Assembly (NCBI GenBank): GCA_000632805.1
Contig: CP007444.1
Coordinates: 2,406,772-2,470,771, forward strand
DNA from: Dyella jiangningensis
GTDB lineage: Bacteria > Pseudomonadota > Gammaproteobacteria > Xanthomonadales > Rhodanobacteraceae
Direction: 5' to 3'
DNA: 64,000 bases
Positions 8,939-19,151 of the stretch are shown in pieces. The position numbers and the translations under genes are program-made. The stretch's first letter is position 1. The number at the start of each line of letters is the position of its first letter. The notes under the pieces were generated by a model. The model did no database searches. It saw only the letters and a list, made by a program, of their open reading frames with translations, and was not told the origin of the DNA.

Positions 8939-10060
8939 ATGGCAGCAAGTGTGCGAATCCCAGACGATCCGGTTGCCATCGCCAAGCGGGAGGCCAAAGC
9001 CGCCGGCCTGGTCTACGTCACTGACGAACTTCCCGGACTAAGCCGGCAGCGCGCCGGCAAAGGCTTCACGTTCCGTGACGAACGTGGCCGACGAATAACG
9101 CGCGCGGACGTCCTGGAGCGCATTCGCAGCCTGGCCATTCCACCGGCTTACACGCAGGTGTGGATCTGCAGCGATCCGCGGGGCCATCTACAGGCCACGG
9201 GGCGCGATGCCAGGGGACGCAAACAGTATCGCTATCATCCCCGGTGGCGCGAAGTGCGCGACAGCGGCAAGTTCGACCGCATGCAGGCCTTTGGCCAGGC
9301 GCTGCCGCGCATCCGCCGCCAGGTTACGCTCGACCTCAAGCGCAAGGAGCTGTCATCGCCACGCGTGCTCGCCGCCATCGTGCGCCTGCTCGACACGACG
9401 CTGCTGCGCATCGGCAACGAGGATTATGCGAAGGACAACGGCAGTTATGGCCTGAGCACCTTGCGCAATCGACACGTCAAAGTCTCGCGCCAGCACGTGC
9501 GCCTGCGCTTCCGCGGCAAAAGCGGCATCGAGCGCGAAGTGGACATCCACGATCCCGTCGTGGCGCGACTGGTCGATCGATTGCAGGAGCTTCCAGGACA
9601 ACACGTATTCCAGTACCTGGACGAGAACGGCACAGCTCATCCCGTCGACTCCGGCATGGTCAACGACTACCTGCGCGAGATCGGCGGCGCCGACTTCACC
9701 GCCAAGGATTTCCGCACGTGGGGCGCCACCGTTCTCGCCACGGCAGCGCTGGGTTGCATCGAACTCGTCGAAACATCCACGCAACGCGCGCGTCGCGCAC
9801 AGATGAAAACCAGCGTCGAGGCGGTTGCACGGCAACTGGGACATACACCCACAGTCTGCCGCCAGTCCTATATCCATCCCGCCATCTTCGCAGCCTGCGA
9901 AGCTGGAACGCTGCAGCTTGCCACGCGCGAGCTCACACGCCGCAGCCGTGCCACCGTGGAGAAGCTCACCTTGCGATTGTTGAAGCTGCACGTTGCAGCC
10001 GCGGGCCGGCGTGCACGAAAACCTTCCCCGCCGAAGAAACAGGGCGCCCGGCGCACCTAG
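8939..10060 (+). CDS. DNA topoisomerase IB
   Basis: A 373-residue eukaryal/viral-type topoisomerase IB, which relaxes supercoils through a transient 3'-phosphotyrosyl link. The N-terminal domain (about 20-80) precedes the catalytic core, with DFRTWGAT (257-264) providing an active-site Arg and RQSYIHP providing the nucleophile Tyr311. The C-terminus is Lys/Arg rich (KPSPPKKQGARRT), as in other bacterial members. Length is typical (about 350-380). It is a single gene with 134 bases after the SDR gene and a weak ribosome site; the start at 8939 gives a sensible N-terminus but is not certain. Confidence 0.93.
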   Translation: MAASVRIPDDPVAIAKREAKAAGLVYVTDELPGLSRQRAGKGFTFRDERGRRITRADVLERIRSLAIPPAYTQVWICSDPRGHLQATGRDARGRKQYRYHPRWREVRDSGKFDRMQAFGQALPRIRRQVTLDLKRKELSSPRVLAAIVRLLDTTLLRIGNEDYAKDNGSYGLSTLRNRHVKVSRQHVRLRFRGKSGIEREVDIHDPVVARLVDRLQELPGQHVFQYLDENGTAHPVDSGMVNDYLREIGGADFTAKDFRTWGATVLATAALGCIELVETSTQRARRAQMKTSVEAVARQLGHTPTVCRQSYIHPAIFAACEAGTLQLATRELTRRSRATVEKLTLRLLKLHVAAAGRRARKPSPPKKQGARRT

Positions 10061-10162
10061 TGGCAGAAGACGGCAGGCCGGCGGGCGAATCAAGGCTGTT
10101 CGGAAGCTTTAACCTTTTGACCAGCCGGGCTCGTAGCCGGAAAAGATCAACTGGACGAATGC

Positions 10163-10201
10163 CAAAAGAAAAAAGGCACTTAGCTTTCGCCAAGTGCCTT
10201 T
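10163..10201 (-). terminator. Rho-independent terminator of the tRNA operon
   Basis: An inverted repeat AAAGGCACTT / AAGTGCCTTT (10172-10181 and 10192-10201) with a 10-base loop is followed on the minus strand by a T-rich tract (TTTTTTCTTTT). It begins six bases after the tRNA-Lys 3' end, so it ends the minus-strand tRNA transcript. Confidence 0.85.
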
Positions 10202-10206
10202 CCAAT

Positions 10207-10282
<76 letters not shown>

Positions 10283-10314
10283 GATGAAACTGTTTTTAAC
10301 TTACATAGGTCAAC

Positions 10315-10392
10315 TGGGGTGGAAGATGGGACTCGAACCCACGACCCTCGGAATCACAATCCGATGCTCTAACCAGCTGAGCTACATCCACC
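10315..10392 (-). tRNA. tRNA-His (GTG)
   Basis: Minus-strand cloverleaf with the anticodon loop TTGTGAT (anticodon GTG, His). The extra 5' G (position -1) of histidine tRNAs is encoded and faces C73; CCA is encoded. The acceptor stem GTGGATG / CTTCCAC has one T-T mismatch at pair 6-67, which is unusual but does not disturb the rest. It is the fourth gene of the operon. Confidence 0.94.
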
Positions 10393-10405
10393 ACAAACCT
10401 TGAGT

Positions 10406-10482
10406 TGGCGCGCCCGACAGGAATCGAACCTGCAACCGTCGGCTTAGAAGGCCGATGCTCTATCCGGTTGAGCTACAGGCGC
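10406..10482 (-). tRNA. tRNA-Arg (TCT)
   Basis: Minus-strand cloverleaf starting GCGCCTGTAGCTCAAC. The anticodon loop CTTCTAA gives TCT (Arg, codon AGA). The acceptor stem GCGCCTG / CGGGCGC includes a G-T type pair, and CCA is encoded. It is the third gene of the operon. Confidence 0.95.
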
Positions 10483-10508
10483 TTGTGCACATTGTGCATA
10501 GCATCTGC

Positions 10509-10585
10509 TGGTCGGGGCAGAGGGATTCGAACCCACGACATCCAGCTCCCAAAGCTGGCGCTCTACCAGGCTGAGCTATACCCCG
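10509..10585 (-). tRNA. tRNA-Pro (TGG)
   Basis: Minus-strand cloverleaf starting CGGGGTATAGCTCAGCC, with the C1 start typical of proline tRNAs. The anticodon loop TTTGGGA gives TGG (Pro). CCA is encoded. It is the second gene of the operon. Confidence 0.95.
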
Positions 10586-10758
10586 ATTTCGAACCCTCAA
10601 CCGCTTTAGCGGGCTGAAGCTTTGAAATGCTACGGGTGACGCTTTGCCTAGTCAATCCGTATCAAAGCACACCGAACTTCAACTCTTCGTCCGGTCCACT
10701 TGGCGATTCACTGCCTTGCGGTGCAATCCGTGGTGTTGCCACCTCGTCTTGCCTTATA

Positions 10759-10835
10759 TGGCGCGCCCGGAGAGATTCGAACTCCCGACCACCAAGTTCG
10801 TAGCCTGGTACTCTATCCAACTGAGCTACGGGCGC
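10759..10835 (-). tRNA. tRNA-Arg (ACG)
   Basis: Minus-strand cloverleaf starting GCGCCCGTAGCTCAG. The anticodon loop CTACGAA gives ACG (Arg, read as inosine at position 34 after deamination, serving CGN codons). CCA is encoded. It is the first gene of the operon, separated by 173 bases from tRNA-Pro. Confidence 0.95.
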
Positions 10836-10900
10836 GTTTTTTAAAAACTTTGCCTTGTCGCTTAACCATTTTAGTGGAAAGCGCCGAAGCGAGAAGCGGA

Positions 10901-10929
10901 ATTATTCAGATTCGAGGTCGGCGCGTCAA
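10901..10929 (-). promoter_or_regulatory. Promoter of the five-tRNA operon
   Basis: On the minus strand TTGACG (10924-10929), a 17-base spacer and AATAAT (10901-10906) form a near-consensus sigma70 promoter. It ends 65 bases before the first tRNA (Arg-ACG). The GC-rich stretch just after the -10 box is compatible with stringent control, which is inference. Confidence 0.75.
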
Positions 10930-11197
10930 TACTTTTTTTCATATTTTTTTCATCACCGTTGAAGAATCTTCATGTCCGGCGGTGAAAAGCGCTTCACCCG
11001 AGCCGCTTAGTCTAACGACCATCTTCACATTCGGCTATACCCTTCGCTGGAAATATTTCTGCGATATGTCTGCGCGGTGCGGCATGACGCCTGTGACCAT
11101 CAAACGATGAGGCATGCCACGAGGTTGCGCTCGCGCCGCACTCGGTGCGCTGCTACAAAACGCGCGGACCAAGCGCACAGCGAGAAATGAAAGGCAA

Positions 11198-11229
11198 AGA
11201 AAAAGGCGGCCATGGGGCCGCCTTTTTTT
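11198..11229 (-). terminator. Terminator of rlmE-ftsH
   Basis: The perfect inverted repeat AAAGGCGGCC / GGCCGCCTTT (11202-11211, 11216-11225) with a four-base loop is flanked by T-rich tracts on both strands. It lies 17 bases after the ftsH stop and can work in both directions. Confidence 0.85.
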
Positions 11230-11246
11230 GTCGTGCTGTACTTTGC

Positions 11247-13192
<1,946 letters not shown>

Positions 13193-13196
<4 letters not shown>

Positions 13197-13843
13197 GCAC
13201 GGTTCTCGCCCGATTGCCCGCCATGGATCTTGCGACCCGTGGCTAATGCATACACTTCCCGCGAACGCGCGCGGGAAGCCTTAGGTTTACGCATCGTTAC
13301 GCGGGTGAAGTCTGCGCGCAAGCTGCGAATGTATTCGTCAAAACCTGTCCCCTGGAACAACTTGATCAGGAAGGACCCGCCCGGCTTGAGCCACTGCCGG
13401 CTGAAATCCAGCGCCAACTCGGCCAGGTCCATCGCCCGGATCTGGTCGGCCAGGGCCACGCCACTCATATTGGGGGCCATATCGGACAGCACAAGATCGA
13501 CCTGCTGGCCCTGCAGGCGGCCTTCCAGCTCGCGCAGGACCGATTCCTCGCGAAAATCGCCCTGCAGGAAGTCCACTCCGCCGATGCCCTGCATGGGCAG
13601 GATGTCCATGGCGATCACGGTACCGTTATCACCCATGCGCTGCCGCACGAGCTGCGACCAGCCGCCCGGGGCGGCGCCCAGGTCGACCACCCGCATGCCG
13701 GGCTTGAGCAGCCGGTCCTTGTCGATCAGCTCTTCCAGCTTGTATACCGCACGCGAGCGCGCCCCCTCGGCCTGGGCCTTCTTCACATAAACGTCATCGA
13801 AATGCTCCCGCAGCCAGCGGGAACTGCTTTTGCTGCGAGACAT
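13193..13843 (-). CDS. rlmE: 23S rRNA (uridine(2552)-2'-O)-methyltransferase
   Basis: A 216-residue RrmJ/FtsJ methyltransferase that uses SAM to methylate U2552 of 23S rRNA in the 50S subunit. The SAM site is [11 protein letters not shown] (54-64), the catalytic Lys is in RAVYKLEEL (Lys35), and [12 protein letters not shown] provides the catalytic Asp. Length matches E. coli (209). The start at 13843 ([11 protein letters not shown]) was chosen because it gives the family N-terminus; upstream in-frame codons lack conservation. It is coupled to ftsH by ATGA. Confidence 0.96.
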
Positions 13844-13926
13844 GGGTCGGCAACTGCCACAGATACGGGGAGATGACCCCATGATAACCTTAGCGGTCCT
13901 ATCGCAGCGAATCCGAGACTGAACGC

Positions 13927-14223
13927 ATGGCACTTTCCCCCTCGCAACGCCGGTATCTGCGCAGCCTCGCCCATGACCTCCATCCCGTCATCCTGCTCGG
14001 CGCCAAGGGCGCGACCGACGCCGTGGTGAAGGAGCTGGACCTGGCCCTGTCCCACCATGAGCTCGTCAAAGTGAAGCTCTCGGGCGGTGACAAGGAAGAA
14101 CGCCAGCAGCAGATCGACTTCCTCACCGAAGGCACCCGGTCAGAGAGCGTGCAGCAGATCGGCCATATCGTGGTGCTGTTCCGCCGCAACGAAGACGAAC
14201 CCAAGCTCGCCCTGCCCCGCTGA
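13927..14223 (+). CDS. yhbY: Ribosome assembly RNA-binding protein YhbY (CRM domain)
   Basis: A 98-residue protein made of one CRM domain that binds the pre-50S particle. The hallmark [19 protein letters not shown] contains the GxxG RNA-binding loop, and [13 protein letters not shown] follows. Size equals E. coli YhbY (97). It is divergent from rlmE with 83 bases between starts, the conserved yhbY/rlmE arrangement, so both probably serve large-subunit maturation. Its stop overlaps the next start (TGATG). The ribosome site is weak. Confidence 0.95.
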   Translation: MALSPSQRRYLRSLAHDLHPVILLGAKGATDAVVKELDLALSHHELVKVKLSGGDKEERQQQIDFLTEGTRSESVQQIGHIVVLFRRNEDEPKLALPR

Positions 14224-14597
14224 TGGATCTCTCGCTCGACCGCCCCGGCAATTACCTGTTCGTCCGTCGCGTGGGCCCACGCAGCATCACTGTGGTCGAT
14301 CGCGAACTCACCGCCAGCTTCCTGCTCTCGCCAGAGCGCGCCGTGGAAAACTGGCCGGTGGCTGCGTCGAAGGAATTGGACGCCAGCCATGTCGACGCCA
14401 TTCTCGAACTGGCCCCGGAAGTCGTCCTGCTAGGCACCGGCGAGCACCAGGTATTTCCCGCGCCCGCCTTCATGGCCGGTCTGCTGCGCAAAGGCGTGGG
14501 CATCGAGGTGATGGACAACGCGGCCGCGGCACGTACCTATGATCTACTCGCGGGCGAACATCGCCGCGTGGTGGTCGCGTTCATTCTGCCGGGCTGA
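14223..14597 (+). CDS. Mth938-like domain protein (DUF498)
   Basis: A 124-residue protein of the Mth938/AAMDC fold. It contains ELAPEVVLLGTGEHQVFP and KGVGIEVMDNAAAARTYDLL, the two conserved blocks of the family. Members are found in all domains and their function is not known; a link to respiratory complex assembly has been proposed for homologues. It is translationally coupled to yhbY by a TGATG overlap. An extragenic palindrome begins 24 bases after the stop. Confidence 0.88.
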   Translation: MDLSLDRPGNYLFVRRVGPRSITVVDRELTASFLLSPERAVENWPVAASKELDASHVDAILELAPEVVLLGTGEHQVFPAPAFMAGLLRKGVGIEVMDNAAAARTYDLLAGEHRRVVVAFILPG

Positions 14598-14620
14598 CCC
14601 GCCCGTCCGCATCGTTTTTT

Positions 14621-14699
14621 GTGGGAGCGCACCCTGTGCGCGACAGCCCATGAAATGCCACCGCTGAATCTGGCAGTCGCGCACAGGGTGCGCTCCCAC
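14621..14699. repeat. Extragenic palindrome, complete two-arm copy
   Basis: GTGGGAGCGCACCCTGTGCG at the left and its reverse complement at the right (each arm about 24 bases) enclose about 32 bases. It separates two convergent genes. The same arms occur at 38432-38513 and 48731-48800. Confidence 0.9.
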
Positions 14700-14712
14700 C
14701 GAAAACAAAACC

Positions 14713-15681
14713 TCAGCGCGACGGCAGATAACCCAGCGGATCGACCGGGTTGCCGTCCTTGCGGATCTGGAACTGCAGTTCGTCGCGCGACGCGCCGGTG
14801 GAACCCATCTCGGCGATCTGCTGACCGGCAGTCACGCGCTGACCTTCCTTCACCAGTCGCTTGCTGTTGTGCCCATATGCCGACAGATAGCTGTCGTTGT
14901 GCTTGACGATGATCAGCTCGCCGTAGCCCACCAGGCCATTGCCGCTGTAGACCACCACGCCATCGGCCGCGGCACGCACGGGATCGCCCGACTTGCCTGC
15001 GATCTCGATGCCGGGAATGGCGTCGCCGGACTGGAAGCGCTTGATCAATGAACCGTCTGCCGGCCACCGCCACGTCACGCCACCGTTCGCACGCGTGGCG
15101 CCCGGCGCGATGGCCGACGGAGGCGTGGGCGGCGGGGTGTTGCTGGCCGTGGCTGCCGGAGCACCCGCCACCGGCACCACCGGCGTGGTCGTCGCGGCCG
15201 GGGCAAGCGGCGCAGCCGGAGCGGGCGTCTGGGCTGCCGTTGTTCCGGAGGGCGCCGGCTGCGTGCCCGCCGGTGCCTGTGCCGCCGGGGTCGGGTGTGC
15301 GGGCGCCGGTGCGGGAGTCGCCGGCTTGGCAGCCGCGACGGCGGCAGGGGCAGCGTGCACCGGGGACGTCGGCGTGGCGCCGTTGGGTGCCGCCAGCTTC
15401 AATTCCTGCCCGGGCCAGATGGTGTACGGCGCAGCAATGTTGTTCCAGCTTGCCAGGTCGCGAACATCAACCTTGTTGCGGAACGCGATCGAATAGAGCG
15501 TGTCGCCCTTGCTGACCTTGTAGACACCGCCCGGTGCCGGCCGGCTAGCCGGCACTACCGTGGTCGCGGCACGCGATGGGGTTCCCGTGGCGGGTTCGAC
15601 CACGACAGAGCGCTGCGTTCCGCAGGCGGCCAGCACCACGATGGCAGAGGTCAGGGTGACCGACCGGAGATATCCATTCAT
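14713..15681 (-). CDS. nlpD: NlpD-like murein hydrolase activator (LysM, degenerate M23)
   Basis: A 322-residue lipoprotein. The signal peptide ends in the lipobox LAAC (Cys20), a LysM domain follows (about 53-96, YKVSKGDTLYSIA), then a long Ala/Pro linker (about 100-200) and an M23/LytM domain to the C-terminus. The M23 zinc ligands are missing: the first motif reads IPGIEIAGKSG and the last ELQFQIR instead of an HxH. As in E. coli NlpD it should activate a cell-wall amidase, not cut peptidoglycan itself. Synteny surE-pcm-yqaA-nlpD supports the name. The start at 15681 gives the best signal peptide; a start at 15693 is possible. Confidence 0.92.
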   Translation of the reverse strand: MNGYLRSVTLTSAIVVLAACGTQRSVVVEPATGTPSRAATTVVPASRPAPGGVYKVSKGDTLYSIAFRNKVDVRDLASWNNIAAPYTIWPGQELKLAAPNGATPTSPVHAAPAAVAAAKPATPAPAPAHPTPAAQAPAGTQPAPSGTTAAQTPAPAAPLAPAATTTPVVPVAGAPAATASNTPPPTPPSAIAPGATRANGGVTWRWPADGSLIKRFQSGDAIPGIEIAGKSGDPVRAAADGVVVYSGNGLVGYGELIIVKHNDSYLSAYGHNSKRLVKEGQRVTAGQQIAEMGSTGASRDELQFQIRKDGNPVDPLGYLPSR

Positions 15682-15758
15682 GGGAATGAGCATAGCGAGG
15701 CCGCACGGTATTTTCATGCGTGCGGCGACCTGCGATGCGTCAGCGCCACGGCCATCGT

Positions 15759-16367
15759 TCAGCGCGACCAGATCCACCAGGCCAGCAAGGCCGCCAGGAT
15801 CACCAGCGCCGCCCATCCAATCCGCTCGATGTGCTTGTGCAGGATGCGCTCGGCACGCTCACCGAAAATGCGGATCAGCAACGCGAGCAACCACACGCGC
15901 TTGCCACGACCCACGGCCATGCAGACCAGGAACGGAATCACCGGCACGCCCACGATGCCCGCCGCCCACGTCACGAACTTCATCGGCACGACGGGCTGCA
16001 GTGCGGCGAGCGCCAACACCACCAGCAGACCGAGCCAATGCTCGTTCATCTGCATGCGCAGATTATCGACGCCTTTTTCGATCGGCGCCAACAGATGCAA
16101 CGAATCCAGCAATGGCGACAACGCGTGGAACGCCCAGTGGCCCAGCGCGTAACCGACCAACGAACCCAGCAGCGAAAACAGCAGGCTGATGTTCGCGTAG
16201 AAGAACGCCTTGTGACGCTTGCCGAGCATCATCGGCGCGAGCATCACTTCCGGCATGATCGGGAAGATGAAGGCCTCCACGAAGCTCAAACCGCAGAGGT
16301 AGTACAAAGCCCTGGGGTCACGCGCCCATGTCAGTGCGCGCGCATACAGCGGTCCGAACAGACGCAT
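15759..16367 (-). CDS. YqaA family membrane protein (DedA/SNARE-associated fold)
   Basis: A 202-residue inner-membrane protein with about five hydrophobic segments, among them LSFVEAFIFPIMPEVMLAPMM, which is typical of YqaA/DedA-superfamily proteins, and a C-terminal helix ending LLAWWIWSR. A conserved Gly/Pro/Arg-rich segment (AVGRGKRVWLLALLIR) matches the SNARE-associated fold. Relatives are linked to lipid flipping and envelope homeostasis; the substrate here is unknown. AAGGAA lies ten bases before the chosen ATG. It sits between pcm and nlpD. A long inverted repeat fills the space to pcm. Confidence 0.85.
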   Translation of the reverse strand: MRLFGPLYARALTWARDPRALYYLCGLSFVEAFIFPIMPEVMLAPMMLGKRHKAFFYANISLLFSLLGSLVGYALGHWAFHALSPLLDSLHLLAPIEKGVDNLRMQMNEHWLGLLVVLALAALQPVVPMKFVTWAAGIVGVPVIPFLVCMAVGRGKRVWLLALLIRIFGERAERILHKHIERIGWAALVILAALLAWWIWSR

Positions 16368-16390
16368 GCTCAGGAATTTCCTTGTGGGTA

Positions 16391-16548
16391 GGGCCTGTTT
16401 GATGGCTCCGCGTGGCTCGCGCCGGGATCTGCTTGCCCGCAGGCCAACGAAGACTGAGGGCGTGTATGTCGATACACAGCCGAGTGATGACGCTGGCATG
16501 CGGGTAAACAGACCCGGCCCGGGCTGCTCGGAGTCATCAGACAGGCCC
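16391..16548. repeat. 158-bp imperfect inverted repeat (palindromic element)
   Basis: The segment is a single long palindrome centred at 16469/16470. The outer 20 bases (GGGCCTGTTTGATGGCTCCG against the reverse complement of the right end) differ at two positions, and the centre GTGTATGTCGATACAC is a perfect stem with a four-base loop. Between these, similarity continues with mismatches and an indel. It fills the gap between pcm and yqaA and could form a hairpin in RNA from the operon or be a MITE-like insertion. Confidence 0.75.
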
Positions 16549-16557
16549 TTGAGCGCA

Positions 16558-17238
16558 TCAACCGATGCCGCCGAGCAATGGCACGAAACTGACCGCGCCC
16601 AGTTCTTCTTGGATGAAATCACCCTGCCCGTCGCCGCGCATGCGGATCAGCATCTGGTTGCTGGGCGAACCGACCGGCGCCACCAGCACGCCCGTGGGGC
16701 TCAGCTGATCGAGGATGGCATGCGGAATCGCATCGCCCGCCGCGGTCAGGATGATGGCGTCGAACGGCGCCTCGTCGGCCCAGCCGAGCTTGCCGTCATC
16801 GTGACGCGAGCGGATGTTCGTCAGGCCCAGCTGTCGGAAGCGGCGGCGCGCCTGGCGCAGCAATTCTTCGATGCGTTCGACCGTGTAGATCTGGGGCACG
16901 ATCTGCGCCAACACCACGGCCTGGTAACCGGAGCCAGTGCCGATTTCCAACACTTTCTGCGGCACGCCGAATTCCAGCAGCGCCTCGGTCATGCGCGCCA
17001 CCACCCACGGCTGGGAGATGGTCTGGCCATGGCCGATCGGCAGCGCGGTGTTTTCGTAGGCGCGCGAGTGCAGCGCCTGGTCGATGAAATGATGGCGCGG
17101 CGTGTTGCGGATCACGTCGATCACGCGCTGGTCGCGGATGCCCTCTTCCTTGAGCTTGGTCGCAAGGCGATCGCGCGCGCGCTGCGAGGTCATCCCCTCG
17201 CCTTTCAATGCGGATGGCGGCAGTGGATGCACGTTCAT
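16558..17238 (-). CDS. pcm: Protein-L-isoaspartate O-methyltransferase
   Basis: A 226-residue enzyme that methylates L-isoaspartyl residues in aged proteins with SAM. The SAM motif is VLEIGTGSGYQAVVLA, preceded by the family segments PRHHFID and LPIGHGQTISQPWVVARM. It ends LLGGIG, close to the usual length. The start at 17238 follows the surE stop by four bases with a GAGGG-type site just upstream; an internal ATG at 17193 (MTSQRARD) is an alternative. It is coupled with surE as in most gammaproteobacteria. Confidence 0.96.
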   Translation of the reverse strand: MNVHPLPPSALKGEGMTSQRARDRLATKLKEEGIRDQRVIDVIRNTPRHHFIDQALHSRAYENTALPIGHGQTISQPWVVARMTEALLEFGVPQKVLEIGTGSGYQAVVLAQIVPQIYTVERIEELLRQARRRFRQLGLTNIRSRHDDGKLGWADEAPFDAIILTAAGDAIPHAILDQLSPTGVLVAPVGSPSNQMLIRMRGDGQGDFIQEELGAVSFVPLLGGIG

Positions 17239-17242
17239 GCCC

Positions 17243-18034
17243 TCACGCCGCCTCTTCGGCGTTCTTGCCGCCGACGCCTTCGTTCAACGCACCGACCCAG
17301 CTGCTGACCTTTTCCAGCGCCTGGAAACGCGTGAGGTCCACATGGATGGGCGTCACCGAGACATAGCCGCGGCGCACCGCATTGAAGTCGGTGCCGGGAC
17401 CGGCGTCGTCCACGTCACCTGCGGGGCCGATCCACCAGATGGTCTTGCCGCGGGGATCGGTCTGCTTGATGCACGGCGCCGAACGATGGCGCTTGCCCAG
17501 GCGCGTGACTTCGAAGCCGTGGATTTCATCCCATGGACGGTCCGGCACATTGACGTTGAGGATCGTATCCGCCGGCAGCGGATCGACCAGCAATCGCTGC
17601 ATCAACCGCAGCACCGCGTTGGCCGCCGATTCGTAGTGGATGCCGTTGTGGTCCTTGCTTACCAGCGACACGGCAATGGCGGGCAGGCCGAGAAAGCGCC
17701 CCTCCATCGCCGCCGACACGGTGCCGGAATAGATCACGTCGTCGCCGAGGTTGGCCGAATTGTTGATGCCGGACACCACGATGTCCGGCTCGTGGTCGAG
17801 CAAACCCGCCAATGCCAGGTGTACGCAGTCGGTCGGCGTGCCGGCGACGCGGTAATAACCGTTGTCCATCCGCAGCGCGCGGATGGGAGCGTCCAGCGTA
17901 AGTGAATTGCTGGCGCCGGAGCGATCTCGATCCGGTGCCACCACCGTGACTTGGCCGACCGCGCCGAGGCGCTCGGCGAGCACCCGGATGCCAGGTGCAT
18001 CCACGCCGTCGTCGTTGCTTACCAGAACTCGCAT
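17243..18034 (-). CDS. surE: 5'/3'-nucleotidase SurE
   Basis: A 263-residue metal-dependent nucleotide/exopolyphosphate phosphatase. The metal site Asp8-Asp9 lies in the start motif [28 protein letters not shown] provides the next ligand region, and [15 protein letters not shown] is the second signature. It ends EEAA. It heads the surE-pcm-yqaA-nlpD series and is associated with stationary-phase survival in E. coli. The start has only a short CGGA site. Confidence 0.96.
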   Translation of the reverse strand: MRVLVSNDDGVDAPGIRVLAERLGAVGQVTVVAPDRDRSGASNSLTLDAPIRALRMDNGYYRVAGTPTDCVHLALAGLLDHEPDIVVSGINNSANLGDDVIYSGTVSAAMEGRFLGLPAIAVSLVSKDHNGIHYESAANAVLRLMQRLLVDPLPADTILNVNVPDRPWDEIHGFEVTRLGKRHRSAPCIKQTDPRGKTIWWIGPAGDVDDAGPGTDFNAVRRGYVSVTPIHVDLTRFQALEKVSSWVGALNEGVGGKNAEEAA

Positions 18035-18220
18035 GATGATCCGTTCAAAGCCAATCGCGGCGCCTTCGTTCTCGACGGAACGCGCCGGGTGAAGCCTGAA
18101 GTCTACCGGACCGGGGCGATGGTTTCACATTGCCCGGAAGCCCGGTTCCAGAGGCCTGGCGCAAACCCGGCTCATGGCCGTCGCGACACCGGATTCCTTC
18201 GGCTGCATTACGATGCAGGC

Positions 18221-18766
18221 ATGAAACATCGCCCTCCTGCCCAGGTCTCTGATGACGATGCACGCCTGTTTCGCGAGGCGATCGGCGAGGTAAAGGCGTT
18301 CGATCCGGTGGCACCGCCACCCGCCGCACCCAAGCCGGCACCTGAGCCGCGCATGTTCGAAGCGGACGAGGCCGCCGTACCGGGCGAACTGCTGGATATG
18401 GCCTTCGATCCCACGCTGCTCGAAGTGGGCGAAGAATTGAGCTACCTGAGGGATGGCTATCCGCCCAAACTGCTGCGCCAGCTCAAGCGCGGCCAGTTCA
18501 GCGTGCAGGACGACATCGATCTGCACCAGATGAACGCGGCCGCGGCGCAGGCCTGCATCAACGATTTCCTCGCCGAAGCGAAGCGACGGGGCATCCGCTG
18601 CGTGCGCATCGTTCACGGCAAGGGATTGCGCTCACGCGCAGCCGGCCCAGTGTTGAAGGTGCTGACGGACCGGATGTTGAGGCGGCGTGATGATGTGGTG
18701 GCGTTTGCCTCGGCGAGACCGATGCAGGGCGGGACGGGGGCGGTTGTTGTGCTTCTGAAGGGTTGA
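18221..18766 (+). CDS. Smr domain protein
   Basis: A 181-residue protein with a Pro/Ala-rich N-terminal part (about 25-45) and a C-terminal Smr domain (about 100-180). The Smr hallmarks are DIDLHQMNAAAA (LDLHG-like motif) and IVHGKGLRS (HGxG motif). Stand-alone Smr proteins act as nucleases or nicking enzymes in some bacteria; the target here is unknown. The ATG at 18221 was chosen because it lies just upstream of the conserved N-terminus. It is divergent from surE and about 190 bases away. Confidence 0.88.
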   Translation: MKHRPPAQVSDDDARLFREAIGEVKAFDPVAPPPAAPKPAPEPRMFEADEAAVPGELLDMAFDPTLLEVGEELSYLRDGYPPKLLRQLKRGQFSVQDDIDLHQMNAAAAQACINDFLAEAKRRGIRCVRIVHGKGLRSRAAGPVLKVLTDRMLRRRDDVVAFASARPMQGGTGAVVVLLKG

Positions 18767-18801
18767 GCACACACGCGTTCGCTCACGCCACGCACCGCCC
18801 T

Positions 18802-18830
18802 TGTAGGAGCGCGCCCTGTGCGCGACAGCC
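18802..18830. repeat. Extragenic palindrome, single arm
   Basis: TGTAGGAGCGCGCCCTGTGC followed by GCGACAGCC matches the left arm of the palindrome family with two changes. No matching right arm is nearby. Confidence 0.7.
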
Positions 18831-18954
18831 TTTCGCGTCGGTCGCCACTTCTCATCGTCCCGGCGGAGGCCGGGACCCAGTTTCGTCAGTCTTCGGATGT
18901 GGCGATATCGCCAATGGGCCGCTTACGCAGCGGGCGTTTCGATCTCCTGCCGGC

Positions 18955-19028
18955 GACGCGAAGCTAGTCCCCGTGGGACGACGCGAAGCTAGTCCCCGTG
19001 GGACGACGCGAAGCTAGTCCCGTGGGAC
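18955..19028. repeat. Three tandem 25-bp repeats
   Basis: The unit GACGCGAAGCTAGTCCCCGT plus GGGAC repeats with period 25 at 18955, 18980 and 19005; the last unit lacks one C. There is no spacer between units. Confidence 0.95.
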
Positions 19029-19127
19029 GCTCGAGTCACTCTTCTTTTGCTGGCCCACGCACGCGCTTTTGGCGTGCGAACGGCGAAGCCGGCCCAAAGG
19101 GCGGAGGGCGGAACGCCCGGAGTCAAA

Positions 19128-19151
19128 GTCCCACGGGATTAGCTTCGCGTC
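19128..19151. repeat. Inverted copy of the 25-bp repeat
   Basis: GTCCCACGGGATTAGCTTCG plus CGTC is the reverse complement of the tandem unit (with one change), 99 bases after the array. Together they could form a long hairpin. Confidence 0.9.

Larger units (their letters stand above)
10836..11246. other. Intergenic region between tRNA operon and ftsH
   Basis: These 411 bases hold the tRNA promoter (10901-10929), an A/T-rich stretch with homopolymer runs just upstream of it (10930-10955, possible UP element), a degenerate copy of the extragenic palindrome around 11130-11155 (GCACTCGGTGCGCTGCTACA) and the ftsH terminator. No protein gene is convincing. Confidence 0.6.

Noticed and set aside
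13844-13926. Heat-shock (sigma32) promoter between rlmE and yhbY
   Set aside because: CCCCATGAT is present on the plus strand, but it faces yhbY rather than ftsH, and no CTTGAA box is at the proper distance.
18955-19028. CRISPR array
   Set aside because: The 25-bp repeats are directly adjacent with no spacers, and no cas gene is in the window.
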